Positions 39,906 to 52,989 of a stretch of 64,000 nucleotides of DNA are shown here, in pieces. How positions within the stretch are numbered: position 1 is the first letter of the stretch; each line of letters starts with the position of its first letter. Location: positions 627,256 through 691,255 of the forward strand of contig VZSE01010018.1 of the NCBI GenBank assembly GCA_013398275.1, given 5' to 3'. Origin of the DNA: Promerops cafer (Eukaryota; Chordata; Aves; Passeriformes; Nectariniidae). The position numbers and the translations under genes are program-made. The notes under the pieces are model-generated. The model saw only the letters and a program-made list of their open reading frames with translations. It searched no databases and was not told the DNA's origin.

Positions 39906-42254
39906 TGTATTTTGGATTTTGCAAAAGGAGGTATTTTAACTGATCATCTAATACAGCCATATTTTTATACCAATTCTCACAGGACATAAGATAATAGTGG
40001 CAAAAAAGCACTAGACTAAGGAATTTTTAATTCCTGTACTTAGACAAATACTCATAAGCACGACATTTGTACTGATGATGGTTAACATTATTTAATTATT
40101 TTTAATAATATTTTAAGATCTGTGGTGGGGACTGAACTACTGTTGCTGTCTGGCAACAATATATTTCAACCTTGCTTCACGTTTTGCAGACATGGCTCAA
40201 CATACAGTATTAATCTGGCTCATGCTTAGGCTATTCTACTTGTAAAAACTTGAATCCAAGAACAACTTGGTTCTGGATAGTTGCACAAAATTTACATCAA
40301 TTCAGGCTGGGAATTTCTCCTCACAACTTTTAAGTTACATGAGAAAAGAAGAGTAAAATTTTCTATTTTAATTTAAACATGGCAAGTCAGTCTATGACAT
40401 TTAGGAGTTCAACACTTATCCCTACAATAGCAGATTTCTCCTTTTCTGGATTCCTTGGTTTTACACACATCATTCTTCTCCCCTTCTTTGTTTTCTTGGC
40501 GCATCTCCCCTTCTAAATTGTAAATGAAAGAACACACATTTCTTCTCATTTTCTCTCCACTCAGAGCCCACAAAAAGTAAACATGTAGAGTGAAAATTGT
40601 ACACATGAAAACATGTCAGTCATCTAAAATACATCTAATTTTAAACAATGAAATATGACTATAAAACTACTATTTCATAATTCCCTTCTGCTTTATAAAG
40701 TCAGAGTCAGTGTATGGTACAAAAATCTGGCTTATATGACACAGACACGTATTAAAAGGACAGGGTTGGCACTTTAAAGCACACAGTTCATTAGCTGATT
40801 TCAGTGTTTCCTCAAGTGATTATTTAAAGGACCATTGAATACAAAATGATGGTGGCAGAATAATATGAAGCAGCATCAAAAGCTTACAACTGGTGACATC
40901 TTTAACTTGAAACACTTGACAGTACAAAATACCTTACTTTTCCCATAAATGTTTCTTGCACCTACATAACTCAAATAGAAATGCAAAATAAATCCCACAA
41001 AAATACCTTGTGAGTTATCTGTACAAGCCCTTTTCATTTAAAAGTGTGTTTCACATTTACACCCTTGTACTTCTTGCAAAATATAAACAAATTAAATTTG
41101 TGGAGAGAAACTGTTTTATGAAAATGAAAGGAGAAATCATAAATGAGACATCATCTTAAAAAATAAAAATAAAAAGGCAGCCACCCAAAATGACAGTATG
41201 TAGAGCTTTATGGCATTGATATTATCTAAACGGATGTATTCTCTTTAGGTTATCATGTTTCTAAGGTTTTGTGAGAAATACTGGTTGAGACATTCTTGAA
41301 GAACTGCCCCAGAAACCTGAAACTTCCTTATTGTTTACGTATCTATGCTGCAAACCACCATTCTCCACTACGTTCCTCCCCCCTGTATCTCTTCCAGAAT
41401 ATATTTGGAGTACAGTTTAGGCTAAACACAAAGGCTGACTGGCTTTTCCAGTGGCAGACAAAGCAGTACTTAGTACTGAGTGGATTCACAGACAAAAAGG
41501 GTACTTGTAGTGCTACAAACCTTCTAAGGCATTGTCAGTCTTACCAGAAAAACCACGGGCATGTTTAGGTTCACGTCTGACCATGTTAATTTGAAGGAGT
41601 CACTTAAGAATAAAAAAGGTTATATGATGACATATGGGATCAGTTTCCTTGTTATTCCCTCTTTTACTTTATGCATCTTGACCTTTTCCAGCTATCCCAA
41701 GAGGAAACTAATGTGATCTCAAACATTCAGGCATTGGTATATCATTGCACTGTAGCTGAACTGCACAAGGATTCAGTTACCATATTTATGTGGCTGAGGT
41801 TTCTTAAGGGAACTTCTGTGGCTCAATATGACTTTTGCAGACATTTGTTAATATTGTTAACAGAAATATAGCCTGGGAATACTATATTAAAATATCAACT
41901 CCTTCTCAGAAAAGAATCAGATAAATATCTGTCCAACATTACTACAGCAATAATTACAAAGGGTGTAGTTGTGTTATCTAGCTCCCCAGTGGATAAATTG
42001 CAAGGTCAGTTTTAGAAAGAAAACTTATCTGCTACTGAAAAATAACACAGTACTAGTTTTGATGCAGTGTGCCCTAGAATTCTTATGCAGTTGAGGTTTT
42101 GTTTCTACTTTTATCACTTCGGATAAAATTAAGACTTGACGAAGAAAAACACCATCATTGCCAGCGATGACATGCAAGAAAAAAAATATATGAAAAAAAG
42201 GACAGATTGGGAAGGAGATTATAAAAAATAGCAATATACACAGCAATGCACCCT

Positions 42255-42273
42255 ACACACACACACACACACA
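42255..42273 (+). repeat. (AC)n microsatellite
   Basis: Nineteen bases of uninterrupted AC dinucleotide repeat. Ordinary vertebrate dinucleotide microsatellite. Confidence 0.95.
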
Positions 42274-43594
42274 GAACCGCTCAACAAAACAACAAACAAC
42301 ACCAAAGAAAGGAGGTAGATACATAATGAAATATTATGCAGATATCTCATAAATTCCCTGGTAGATCACACAGCCAGTGGTACCCCAGCTCCAGAAAGTG
42401 ATGTAGCACCATTCAGGAGAGCACCAGCCAATCTACTTTTCATTAGCAGCAGCAAGCAGTGATCCTGGTGATGCAGTGTGTCAGCCTTGGTGGTTCACTC
42501 ACTTAAGCCAAGAGCCTGAGGAAGTTGCTCCACCTCCCTGCTTGTCCTGCCTACACCCCAGTGGAGCTCACTAGGACCTCTAGGCTTCTTCACAGCTTGT
42601 GTTGTTACTCTTAGAAAAAGGTAGAGAAAATTTAATGATCAGAAATGCTGGAGGAACTTGACAGGGAGAAAACTGGTTCCCTGGCAGTCATGGTGTGTGA
42701 CATTCTCCAGCACATGACAGATCAGTATCCCAAGGAAAAGGCCTTCTCCCTGGCAGGGCACTCTTGATCCCTTTTTTCCTCAGGACACCAACAAATGCTC
42801 CCACGATTGTCCCTCTTCACTGGAGGTCTATCCGCTGTTCAGATGCTTTTCTTACAGAAATGTAAGTTTTTAAGATACATTTTTGACCACACTGATACAC
42901 TGAGTTCCAAAACACGTATTTCTTCGAAATGTTTCTCCCTCTGTTAAATGGGACTGGCACTGCAAATTAATAGAGCCTGGACATGGACAGAGAGAAAGGA
43001 CTGCATTCTGGCAGTCCTACACAGCTCGTGTAAGATTCTTTCCTTACTTGTAAGTATTTAGAGAAAGGACAGGAAGGGTCACAAAGTTTGGTACAGACAA
43101 GGCCCAGAAGGACCAATGGCTTCTTAGTGGAAAGCTCATGCCAGCCAGAACTGAGTAAAGAAATCAGACAAAGCCTTGTCTTTGCTGGAGTCACAACAGA
43201 GTAAACTGTCCCCTGGATTAATTTTCCATCAACTATCATTAGCACAGCACCTGTAGGCTGGCCAGTGTTAGCAGCAGATCACTAGTGCTGGCTGCTTCCT
43301 AGGGCAAATTCTGCAACTTGAGCTGTGCCTAAGGCTACAATGCAACAGAACTCACTTTAAATCTATGATTGACAATATTGCAGTTCCTGCAATATAGTGT
43401 ATGAGTGACCAAAACAGAAACCATGACATTCATAGTTTGGAAGGAAAGACAAAGCCTTGGTGATGTGTATATCTACACTAATGGACCTAACATGGGTGGC
43501 TCTGATTCATACCAACCCCTACGCTCAATCTGACAAAAAAGAAATTCCTCCATAGTGGGGGAGTACAGAAAGTGGTAAAAACGGAAGAAATGCA

Positions 43595-44097
43595 GTGTTG
43601 GGTGCCACAACACAAGAAAGATACAGAGCTATCAGAGAGTATCCAAGGGAGGGCTACAAAGGGGGTGAAGGGACTTGAGGGAAAGCGTGAGGCGTGGCTG
43701 AGGTCACTTGGTCTGTTCAGCCTGGAATAGAGGAGACTGAGGGGAGACCTTGTTAGTCTTCAACACCATCAGGAGGGAAAGTGGAGAGGCAGACACTGAT
43801 CTCCTCTCTGCTGACCAGTGACAGGACCTGAGGGAACGGCCTGAAGCTGTGTTGTAGGAGGTTTGGGCTGGATATTACCAAATGGTTCTTCCCTCAGAGG
43901 TTGATTGGGCACAGGAATGGGCTCCCCAGGGAAGTGATCACAGCACCAAGCCTGACAGAGCTCAAGAAATGTTTGGAAAACACCATCACGCATCCCATCC
44001 CATCATGGTGGGATTCTTGGGGTGTCCTGTGCAGGGCCAGGAACTGGACTTCGATTATCTATGTGGATCTCTTTCAACTCAGGATAATCTACAATAC
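43595..44097 (+). mobile_element. CR1 LINE, 5'-truncated copy of a second lineage
   Basis: This copy holds the C-terminal part of ORF2 and the 3' region of a CR1 element. It opens at the part reading GGTGCCACAACACAAGAAAG, continues through recognisable CR1 phrases (GCTGAGGTCACTTGGTCTGT; GGCTCCCCAGGGAAGTGATC) and ends with TTGGGGTGTCCTGTGCAGGG and a CAACTCAGGATAATCTA-type terminus. This 3' end differs clearly from that of the copies at 16.5 and 48.8 kb, so it belongs to another CR1 subfamily; I do not name it. ORF2 is broken by frameshifts and stops. The frames of 70-99 codons here are its remains. It is moderately diverged and immobile. Confidence 0.93.
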
Positions 44098-47000
44098 CTT
44101 AATTTTCCTCTGAGTGTAACAGACATTGCCAAAAAAAGTCCCATCACACACAAAAAACGTGGTGTAAAAGAACAACAATGAGCTGGACTCTGTGGTCTAC
44201 ATTTTCATTGCTCTTCATAACTATCAAAAACCCTTATGCTCTAAAATGATTGGTTTCAGAATCAATCCAGCCTATTCTCAAATAAGCTTTTCTTTGTAAC
44301 TGGAACATAAAAATTTTATTTTTATTAGGAAAAGTTGATTCTTTTTTTCCCAGAAGTTGATCAATTCTGAGTGGTTCACTTTCCTGGTACACTAAGAACA
44401 TTTAAACACGGCTATAGTAAGAAAGCTAGCACAATATAGTTATAGAATGGATATTTTTTGAATCTTTGTGAAAGATTAATGATAGTTATAAAAAACAAAG
44501 CTTACTGATCTGTTATATGACAGACAGCAGCAAATAAAAAAGCATATTCAGGACTATTAACAAGTATAATTATATTCAGTCATTCCTTTTAAAATTGCTT
44601 AAAGCTCAGCTGGATTTAATATTTCCTTCAATCAACAACATGCAGGATGTGCGGAAGAATAAATTATGATTAAAATACAGACAATATGAAGCAAGGAGAT
44701 GTAGACCATTAATTTAATTCATGACATTTTCAACACCACTTTTATGAAAGTCATGGATTTTATTCAAATGGACTTCATAGAGCTTTTGAAGTAAGCAGTC
44801 TTTGAAGTTCCTCCTTTATTTGTTGTTACACTTATCATGAAATGTCAAAGAAAAATGGTTTATTACTATCAGAGGTGCTTTATTACTCATTTTAGGGGGA
44901 TTATCAAAATGAGAATCTCCATCCAAGGACAGATTTATCAGGTCATAAATTTTGCGCATTATTTTGATAATAAAAATTGGCATTGTAATTATCCATTTCC
45001 CCCAGATACTTCCTCTGGAGGAATAAAAGCTGACAAAAACTCTACCACCTTATGAAAGTTTGACTCAGCCTACACTCATTCTTCCTGAATAATGAGGCAG
45101 GAAAATAAATTTTTAAATATAAATTGTTAAAAATAAAGCTTGATATTCATATATTCAGTATCTATGAACTAGTCTCTTACATAATTTTCAGTAATTTTAA
45201 GGAAACATTTTGAATTATAATCTTGAATAATGACTTTTCTTGCTTATTATCATTATTAGGAGGGTTTTGAAATGTTTTTAGAGTATGATAGCTATGAGTC
45301 AATAAGGGTTGATCATAAAAATTAAAAAACCAAAATCTAGATAACGATATCTTTCAGCAAAAATGATACATTTCTAGAATGGTTTGGGAGATTAAACATG
45401 GGAAGGAAGGAAAGAAGATACCACTATTTTCAGAAGGATGTTTTATTTCTCACTTTTGCTTCAGTGTCAAATGACAGGGATGTAGAATTCTATAAATTTC
45501 AAGGTTGATATATCATTACTATGACAGAAAAATAAGGAAGATGCACATGAACTTACCTACCACTCTCATTTAGGATTAAAAATTTAATTCTGAAGCACTT
45601 AATCTAGAAACAACTACATTTTAAGTGGAATTCTGCTTCTGAAAAAGTCTTTTGCCATTCTTAGGTAAGAGCTTGAGTAGGAGAACTTCAGAAGTGAGAA
45701 ACAAGTGCAGAGCTTAAAATTTCTTGAAGAAGTAAAGCTTTTAGACATGAAAACTCAAAACACTCAGAAAGCCAGGTCTCTTGAATCCTGTCAATTTTGA
45801 ATCTCAATCCTTAGAAAACTTTGTGGGCAAGAAGAAAAAAATATGATGGTCTTCCCAGTCTTTGACAGTTCAAGACATTTCTTTAAATAATGGCTCATTG
45901 AAAAACTGCTTACATCAGACAGGTGCTTTATGAAGATCTACCACTGATTTCAACTAAAAATATTCAATATAAAATATTTCTATTCAAATAAAAACTACAT
46001 TGCATAAATCAATTTGAGAAAGTATATATTTCACTCTCCTGTACCAAATGGATGCCAGTCACTGTGAACAATAGATCCGTGGCCTCTTTTGGCTCTAAAT
46101 AAAAGAAACATTGAGGAGTTGTTTCTAATTAGGACATCATACATTAAATGAACTGCTGAAAGTCAGTCTTGCAGATTTACAAGGCCTTTCATACTGAGAA
46201 TGATGATGAAGGTGCAGAAAAGTATTGTGTTACAGTAGAACCAGGCCAGAGTACTTTTTAAATGGCCAGAAATTAAATGCTTTTGTAGGAAAATATTCTT
46301 CTAGATTTACCATGGCATTGCAAAAGTCCCACTGAAATCAAGAGAAATATTTTTGCCGTAGGGTTCTGCGCGGAAAAAAAACACCAAGTTGCCTTAATTA
46401 GATGTTTGAAAAACAAGCACAAGGACGTTTGAGTGTATATGTATTTTGTGTTGTGAAACTCAGATCTTGATTTGAATCAGAGCTTTGATCTCTGGAGTTT
46501 CAGATGGTTCATTATAAAGTCATAGCAAAATCTGAGCAGAGATTCTCCAAACAAGGCATGGTATGCAATTTGGGTCCAAATCTATAACCTATTTTATGTT
46601 TAGTGCTGATCTTCAGACAGAAAATTCTCTTCTCACCACTGCCTGAAATTTCTCTTAGGACAGGAAATAGGAAGAAAAGCAAACATCCCAAATGTAAAGT
46701 CACAAAGCCCTCAACAGACTTCCAGGTGAAACTTTAGCAATCATGTTGTTGGCAAACATTTACTTTTAGCAACATGCAAAAGTGTTAGGTTTTGGTATAT
46801 GGATTCTGAAACTAAAAATTGGCCTGAAATGCGAGTAAATGGAATTTTATATCATGTTTGTTATCCATTAAATAATTCATTGTTCCATTTTACACATGCA
46901 GCCTTTAATTAACTTGCTGACTCAGATGCATGATACTATTAATCCATTCATTTCCCCATGCCCACTGAAAAGTATAAAACATGTGTGGGCACAAGCAAAA

Positions 47001-48776
47001 GACTGGGAGATTATTAAGGAGGAATTTTTAATCAGAAAACCTCAGACAGCTGGATCCTCTTCTCCCAGCTATGAAGACCAGATTGGGGACTGATTGATAA
47101 CACCTGTTAACTACTGTCTTTTTCCTGAAGCTGTTGAGTCATAAGCCTGTACAACTATTTTTTTCCTGAAATACTGGTCACAATAGCACAAACCAGTTAA
47201 TAATAATTCTGAGCAAAGGTTTAAAGTAGCTGCATATACCAAGCACCCAATTTCTGCCTGACTGGAAAATACATTTAGTAAAATAGCCTTCAACGACAAG
47301 CAGAACTTGGATAATTTATACTAAAATACATATATATGTGTTTATACAAACAAATACATCTGAAGAGGATGTATTGTTGTTACAAACCAATTCTGCCTTA
47401 AATATCTGCAAAAATATCCAACCTCTCTTCTTAGATGTTCTTTCTAAATGTTCTATTTTGATTTTACAAATGCCTTTGTACCTTCTTCTTCAGGGAAGAA
47501 CAGATTTTTTTTACCAATGAAATACAAAACAAAGGGTTTTCAATAGCATCTAACTGTATGATAACATCACATAAACATGATACACTAAGTGAAGTATTGT
47601 CAATAAAAAAAGGAACTATTACAGCAGAATTCCAGTGGCTAATAATTTTCCTTTTCTCTGTTTCAGATAAGGTAGCTCATTTTGCTTGAAGACCTCTTTT
47701 CACCATATTACACAGACCTAAATTTCACTCCAGCCTGTGTTGCCTTTAATAGAAAGGTATCAATGACTGTTTTCTGTGGACAAACACCAGAGGAGTGAGA
47801 GACAGATGTAATCCTCCATTCCTCTCCCTTGATCCTAGTCTACATAATTAAGTATCAGACTAGATAATCCCTTAGGTCCGTTCATTATTCCAGTCTATTT
47901 AATACCAGCATATCACTCTGGGATAGGTTACAGTGCTCTTACAGGCCTTAAAATGTGTAGGTGAAAAGATTTACAAGGTAACTGAAGTTGTGACCTCCTT
48001 CCTGGGGGGAGGGAAGAGGCATTAAAGGAAGGATAATTCAGAGAAATGTGACTTAAGTGCAGCACTAGAGCTATAACCCCTCAAGTTATTTAAACCTTTG
48101 TCTTGTACCACATAGTCCCTGCTGGGTGAAATCTCCAGTTGGCCTAAAAGACTTAATCACCTCTGGCTGGATGAGTATTAGCAGTTCATTTGCATAAGTA
48201 CTTGTCATTATCATTAAGTGTGTTTGCTTTCAGCTATATTTAAGTCCACATTAACTCCTTCTTGCTTGACATTAGGATCTCTCAAATTGGCAGTGGCTGC
48301 ATTGTATTTCCTCTGAACCAGTCTCCTACTTAAGACATATCTAGGACAGCTGTATTCTTTAAATACTCATCAAAGGAAAACAATTCCATCTACTGCATGA
48401 GAAATTCAAGACACATAATTTCTGTACAAAGTCAAGATGTGGTCACAGAGAAATGAAAATACAGGCTCTAAAGCATAAAACAGTGTAGTAAATGGGGTAG
48501 AGTAACCCAGTTGCCAGAACACCTCCACCTGGGGCTCAAAAATCTGTAGTTGTAATCATAGCTCTACACAGATCACTGCCACAGGCAAAATTTTAAGTAT
48601 CTGCAGCTCAGTGTAAAGTCAAACCCTAGGGTTAAGCATCTAGTCACTGTGTAAGAGATGCAGGTTTACCAGGGACATTCAGGAAGCTTACATTCCTCTG
48701 CCATACATTCTGAGAAAACAGCTGGACATACTTGCTTCTGTTCTTCATTGTGTTGGCTGCATGCACCCCATTATAG
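44098..48776. other. AT-rich non-coding DNA, no gene recognised
   Basis: No gene is recognisable; open frames are under 75 codons. A short GGAA-type run lies at about 45399-45412. Around 46350-46380 there is a small CpG-containing patch in otherwise CpG-poor DNA. The stretch 48150-48290 contains an octamer-like ATTTGCAT and several TAAT words and might be a conserved non-coding element, unproven. 47855-47905 may be an old CR1 end and is listed separately. Confidence 0.65.
47855..47905 (+). mobile_element. Possible ancient CR1 3' terminus
   Basis: The phrase GACTAGATAATCCCTTAGGT followed by CC-rich and ATT-containing sequence resembles the usual CR1 3' ending (GACTAGATGATC..., AGGTCC..., ATTCTATGA). 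Nothing recognisable precedes it. The match is short, so chance is quite possible. Confidence 0.3.
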
Positions 48777-48999
48777 AAAAAAATTCAGAAAAAATTCCTT
48801 CCTGTGAGGGTGGTGAGGCAGTGGCACAGGTTTCCCAGAGAAGCTGTGGCTGCCCCATCCCTGGAAGTGTTCAAGGCCAGATTGGATGGGGCTCTGAGCA
48901 ACCTGGGATAGTGGAAGGTGTCCCTGAGCATGGCAAGGGGGTTGAAACAAAACCACCTTTAAGGTCCCTTCCAACCCAGGCCATTCTTTGATTCTGTGG
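48777..48999 (+). mobile_element. CR1 LINE, short 3' end
   Basis: A 5'-truncated CR1 end of the same general lineage as the copy at 16.5 kb: AGGCAGTGGCACAGGTTTCC, CCCATCCCTGGAAGTGTTCA and the terminal CCATTCTTTGATTCTGTGG are all aligned with its counterparts there. Only the last few dozen codons of ORF2 and the 3' region remain. Differences between the two copies (for instance GAAACAAAACCACCTTTAAG in place of the usual GATGATCTCTAAAG-type text) show independent decay. Confidence 0.95.
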
Positions 49000-51900
49000 A
49001 CACTGTGAGGTGATGAGGAATCAAAGAGTTCTCAGTAGAACCAGAGCGCTGCTGTTTGGGGCTGGCAGTCCCACCCTTCCTCAAAGTCTGAGCAGCTCTG
49101 TGGTAGTCCTGGGCATGGACCTTTTCCAGGATCTCTCTCCTTTTGTTCCAGAACATGAACATTTTGGACTTCGTAAGACAAAGACAACCACCCCTGTGAG
49201 ATGAGGGCACTGAAGCCTAGGGAATGTAAAATGCTCCACAGGACAGGGAGAGACATTATTTACCTGCTTGTTATGGTAAATAATTAAGAAGAGAAAGCTG
49301 CCTCTAAGGCTTGCTTTATGAACTTCTAGACATCTTACATTGGTGGAAAGAGAAGAAAACTTGAGGTGTAGAATGAAATGACGAACCTCTGATGAACATG
49401 AAAAATCTAATAAGCTAAAGAATCAATCACACTCCTTTCTCTTGGTCTCCTTCAGGGCATATGGGTCCTGAGGGATTGTTTTTCTACCTAATTTTGGAGA
49501 GCATCTATCTTGAAAAACTTATTACACTGAAGAGAGCACATTTTCAGAATGAGACAAGTTTTAACTAAAAGTAAAACTAAACTTTGTGTTCAACTGCCTA
49601 GTAAAGCAGCCTAACAATTAAGCTACGGATATAGAAGTTAAGACTATGTAACAGTGGCTTTACTCTAAAAGCATTTTAACATGGTTTTAAAACAAAACTT
49701 TTAGAATTATTTAAATTAAATATCTTATAAACATTTTTTAATAAGATACTTCTTTCATCTGACATGTTCCAGAAATGTTCAGACTCTACAGACTGGATGG
49801 GTATTTAGGTATGAATCTGTGTAATTTCTGACTTAGTTTTGCAGAAACAGAGACTGGGTCAGTTCTAAGCCTGCCACATGACATTTAACTTATTAACTGA
49901 CAAGAACTTAAAAGAAACTTAAAAGAGAGCTTCTCAGAAAGATTAGACAGCTCTAAACATTTTTTCTCAACATCTGAGCAGGTTTTCTGGACCATAAGTT
50001 TTACTTCAGATGTCAGATCCCCAGTTCATGTTTCCAAAATAACTGTTCACATCTCCTTGCTCTCCTCTGACAATGAACAGATTAATCTAGAGTCTGTTCT
50101 TCTAATGTACACAAAGTAATATTTCAGAACATTTCCTCATACCTCCTTAAGTCAGTGGTAAAAAATATTCCTTACTGATTCCTGAAAACCTGGGTTACAA
50201 AAACCCCTTCTGCTGCAGTGACAAAACATGTGGTAATGACAGCCTCAGGCTTCCCCATGTAAAAGTTAGGCTACAAACATTTTAAAAACCTTTCTTGCAT
50301 TTTCATAGCACAAGACTTTAGGCAAAAAGACTAATATAATCTGCTATATCAAACTAACATATTATATATTCAGGTCACATTAATAATTAATTTCTTACAT
50401 ATGGCATAAAATACACATTTTTACATCTATTTTTTTTCCTGAGAATAACATGTGAACTGTATTGCATATAGCTTTATTTATATTTGTGTTAAACTACGTA
50501 TAAACACATGTTTATGCACTCAGAATGGATGTTTTTAATAAAAGTTAGTCACAGTTAGGATTCTTAACTCATTGTTTTCTACAATCTCACTATTAGAAAT
50601 CTTTTAGGAAAAGAGGAATCAAATCCCTTAATAATCTGTTGTTTTATTTTTTTTAATATCTCCTGTGCTGAAACATTCATAACAGAAACTTAAGTTGGAG
50701 GGCAAAGGAAAACAGACTTGTTTAGAAATCTTAAATGGGTAAAGTAAACAAAGTGCATATCATTTGGTAGAAATCTATGAAACAGAATTATAATCTTTCG
50801 AGCAGCTTTATCGGTGTCTTGGGTGCAACATTGTTTAGCAAGTTTTCATACTTGTTTTGGAAATGGATGTGTACAGTCCTCACCTCATGCAATATTTTCC
50901 TACAAGCAGAAAGCCTGAATTGCTGCTTACGTTAATGTGCACTAGGTCATGCCTGCTTTCAGCAATTCATATTAAATCCACGTTATCTCTGCATGTACTT
51001 GTGATAAGCTTGTAAACCTGTAAACAACATTCATCAGTATATTCACAGCTGAAATTAATTTTGCATCTTTTCCACTAACCCTCTCTTTCAAGGGATTTGT
51101 AGAAATAATTTCCTGATAACGTCGAAATGTCACTCATATTTCCCAAATTTTAATATCAGGCATGGTCATCTTACTTCCTGAAAATACCACAAAATAAATT
51201 TTTAAAGCACACAGTATTGAACATTTATAAATCTAACAAGAATATGATGAAAAATAACACTAGGACAAAAATTGTCAGGCCCAACCAACTTTGGCAACTG
51301 AGGTACCATGAGGTCCTACTTCCATTCCAGTTCACAACACAAAGAGACCTCTGCACTGAAGCCTGTGAAACACTGACACAAGAACAGAACCTTCTGAAGC
51401 ATTTCCTACTTAGGGATTGCAAGCAATCTTTCTTTTAAAGATTTGTTTCTAAAGTTCTGTCTAAGAATGAACAAGGTACGATAGCATAGTCTGTCTGCCA
51501 TTCTCAATATGCTCTATAAACTAGTCAAATGCATCAAACATAACTGTAAATGTGTGATACATAAAAGATTTCCCATTACAAATAGTTTCTTTTCTATTTT
51601 AAAATAGAACTATGGTAAATATGAAGAGCAGGTTTGTTGAACACAAGTTTGTCTGAAAGACAGCACTATATTTGAAACCATGACATTCTGAATGGAAGCC
51701 AGGTAATTTTTATTTTCTCATAATTTAATTTATTTTATTTTACAGTTAAGAGATTTGGTCCTGGTACTAGTACAGAAACTCCCATTTGGGAGCCAGGCAC
51801 TTTGCTTGATCTAGACAATTCTTGTTCTATTTCCTGCAGATGAGACTGATAAAAGACAGTGGTAACAGTGATATATTAAAAAATATATCATCACAAGTAT

Positions 51901-52989
51901 ATTTTTCTTGAAGTCGATAGCACCTCAGCCTACAGCACACTATACACAGGTAAACAGTCTAAAAGACAAAGCAGAAGACAGTGGAATATTACAGTACATT
52001 TTTTGCCTTATCTCTATAGTCATTAGGCTAAGTGTCTTGGAAAGGAAAACCATGAAGTGTATTAATTACCAATAGGTTTCTCCCCAGAATGCTTATGCAC
52101 TTCAGTCTCTTCACATGTTAAGCTATTCAGGATAATAATTTTTAAAAAGCTATTTTCTAGACAACAATACTAAAATAAAAATAAAAAACAAAGCACCATT
52201 AAGTAAATGGGTTTTTTACCTAATGGCAGTTAACTCCAGTGATTAGGTAAACTATATTAATGCATATCACTCCTTAGGTCAATAATTTAATATTCACCAA
52301 AATAATTTACACAAACACAGATAAGGATTCAAGAAAATAGAAAGAGGAATTAATCTAATGCTCTCTGAGTCAATAAAGGAGTCCTGTGAAGGCAGTTCCA
52401 GTTGTTACTCACAAAACACAAGGGAATGGGCTGGGGTAGTTGCACATGGATTTCCAGGGGGAGAAGGGAGCTTTAGGTCTCCATAATTGAAATCACCAAG
52501 CACCACAAATCATAATGACAACTGTCAAGTTTATGAATTAGGACCTGGAATTAAGTCTCCCAAATCTGGATCTTGCTGCCATTAAATATAAAATTTAGAC
52601 TCCTAAGTACTGATGATATGTGCCATTAGATATCATGTTTAGATTCATCAATGCTAATGACCTACATGGAATAATTAATACCAATAAAAAAAACAGGTCT
52701 GTAAACCCTTCCATGCTGTCTAAAAAGAGTCTCAGAATAAATGAAATTAATACTGTGTTCTCTTTTTTCTGATGCACAGTGTGGCATGACAATGGCTTTT
52801 ACTTTGTCTTCAAAAGTTCACTCCAAGACAAGAGAGGATGGAGTGACCCTGCAGCTGTAAATTACCACAGCTACTGTCTTTCTAAATTAAAGAGAGAGCT
52901 GTATTACAATATATTTACAAAACCATGATATAATTATCAAGAGAACAATGAACAGAAATTCCACGACGGTAGCTAGTGCAGGACTGGGT
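49000..52989. other. AT-rich non-coding DNA, no gene recognised
   Basis: About 4 kb without a recognisable gene. The first 250 bp after the CR1 end is somewhat GC-richer and open in several frames, none showing a known protein. The remainder is strongly AT-rich with no repeat body recognised. Confidence 0.7.

Larger units (their letters stand above)
27789..43594. other. AT-rich non-coding DNA, no gene recognised
   Basis: About 15.8 kb with no recognisable gene or large repeat. It holds A/C tracts at 29226-29258, 31881-31910, 34969-34989 and 35988-36042 (ending in A24), an A16-plus-A/C tract at 39861-39905, a 2 x 16-bp tandem repeat at 39335-39366, a diverged local duplication at 39731-39815 and a short (AC)n at 42255-42273. 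GC-richer patches occur at about 34120-34420 and 42360-43300 without known content. The open frames here (up to about 94 codons) show no recognisable protein. Confidence 0.7.
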
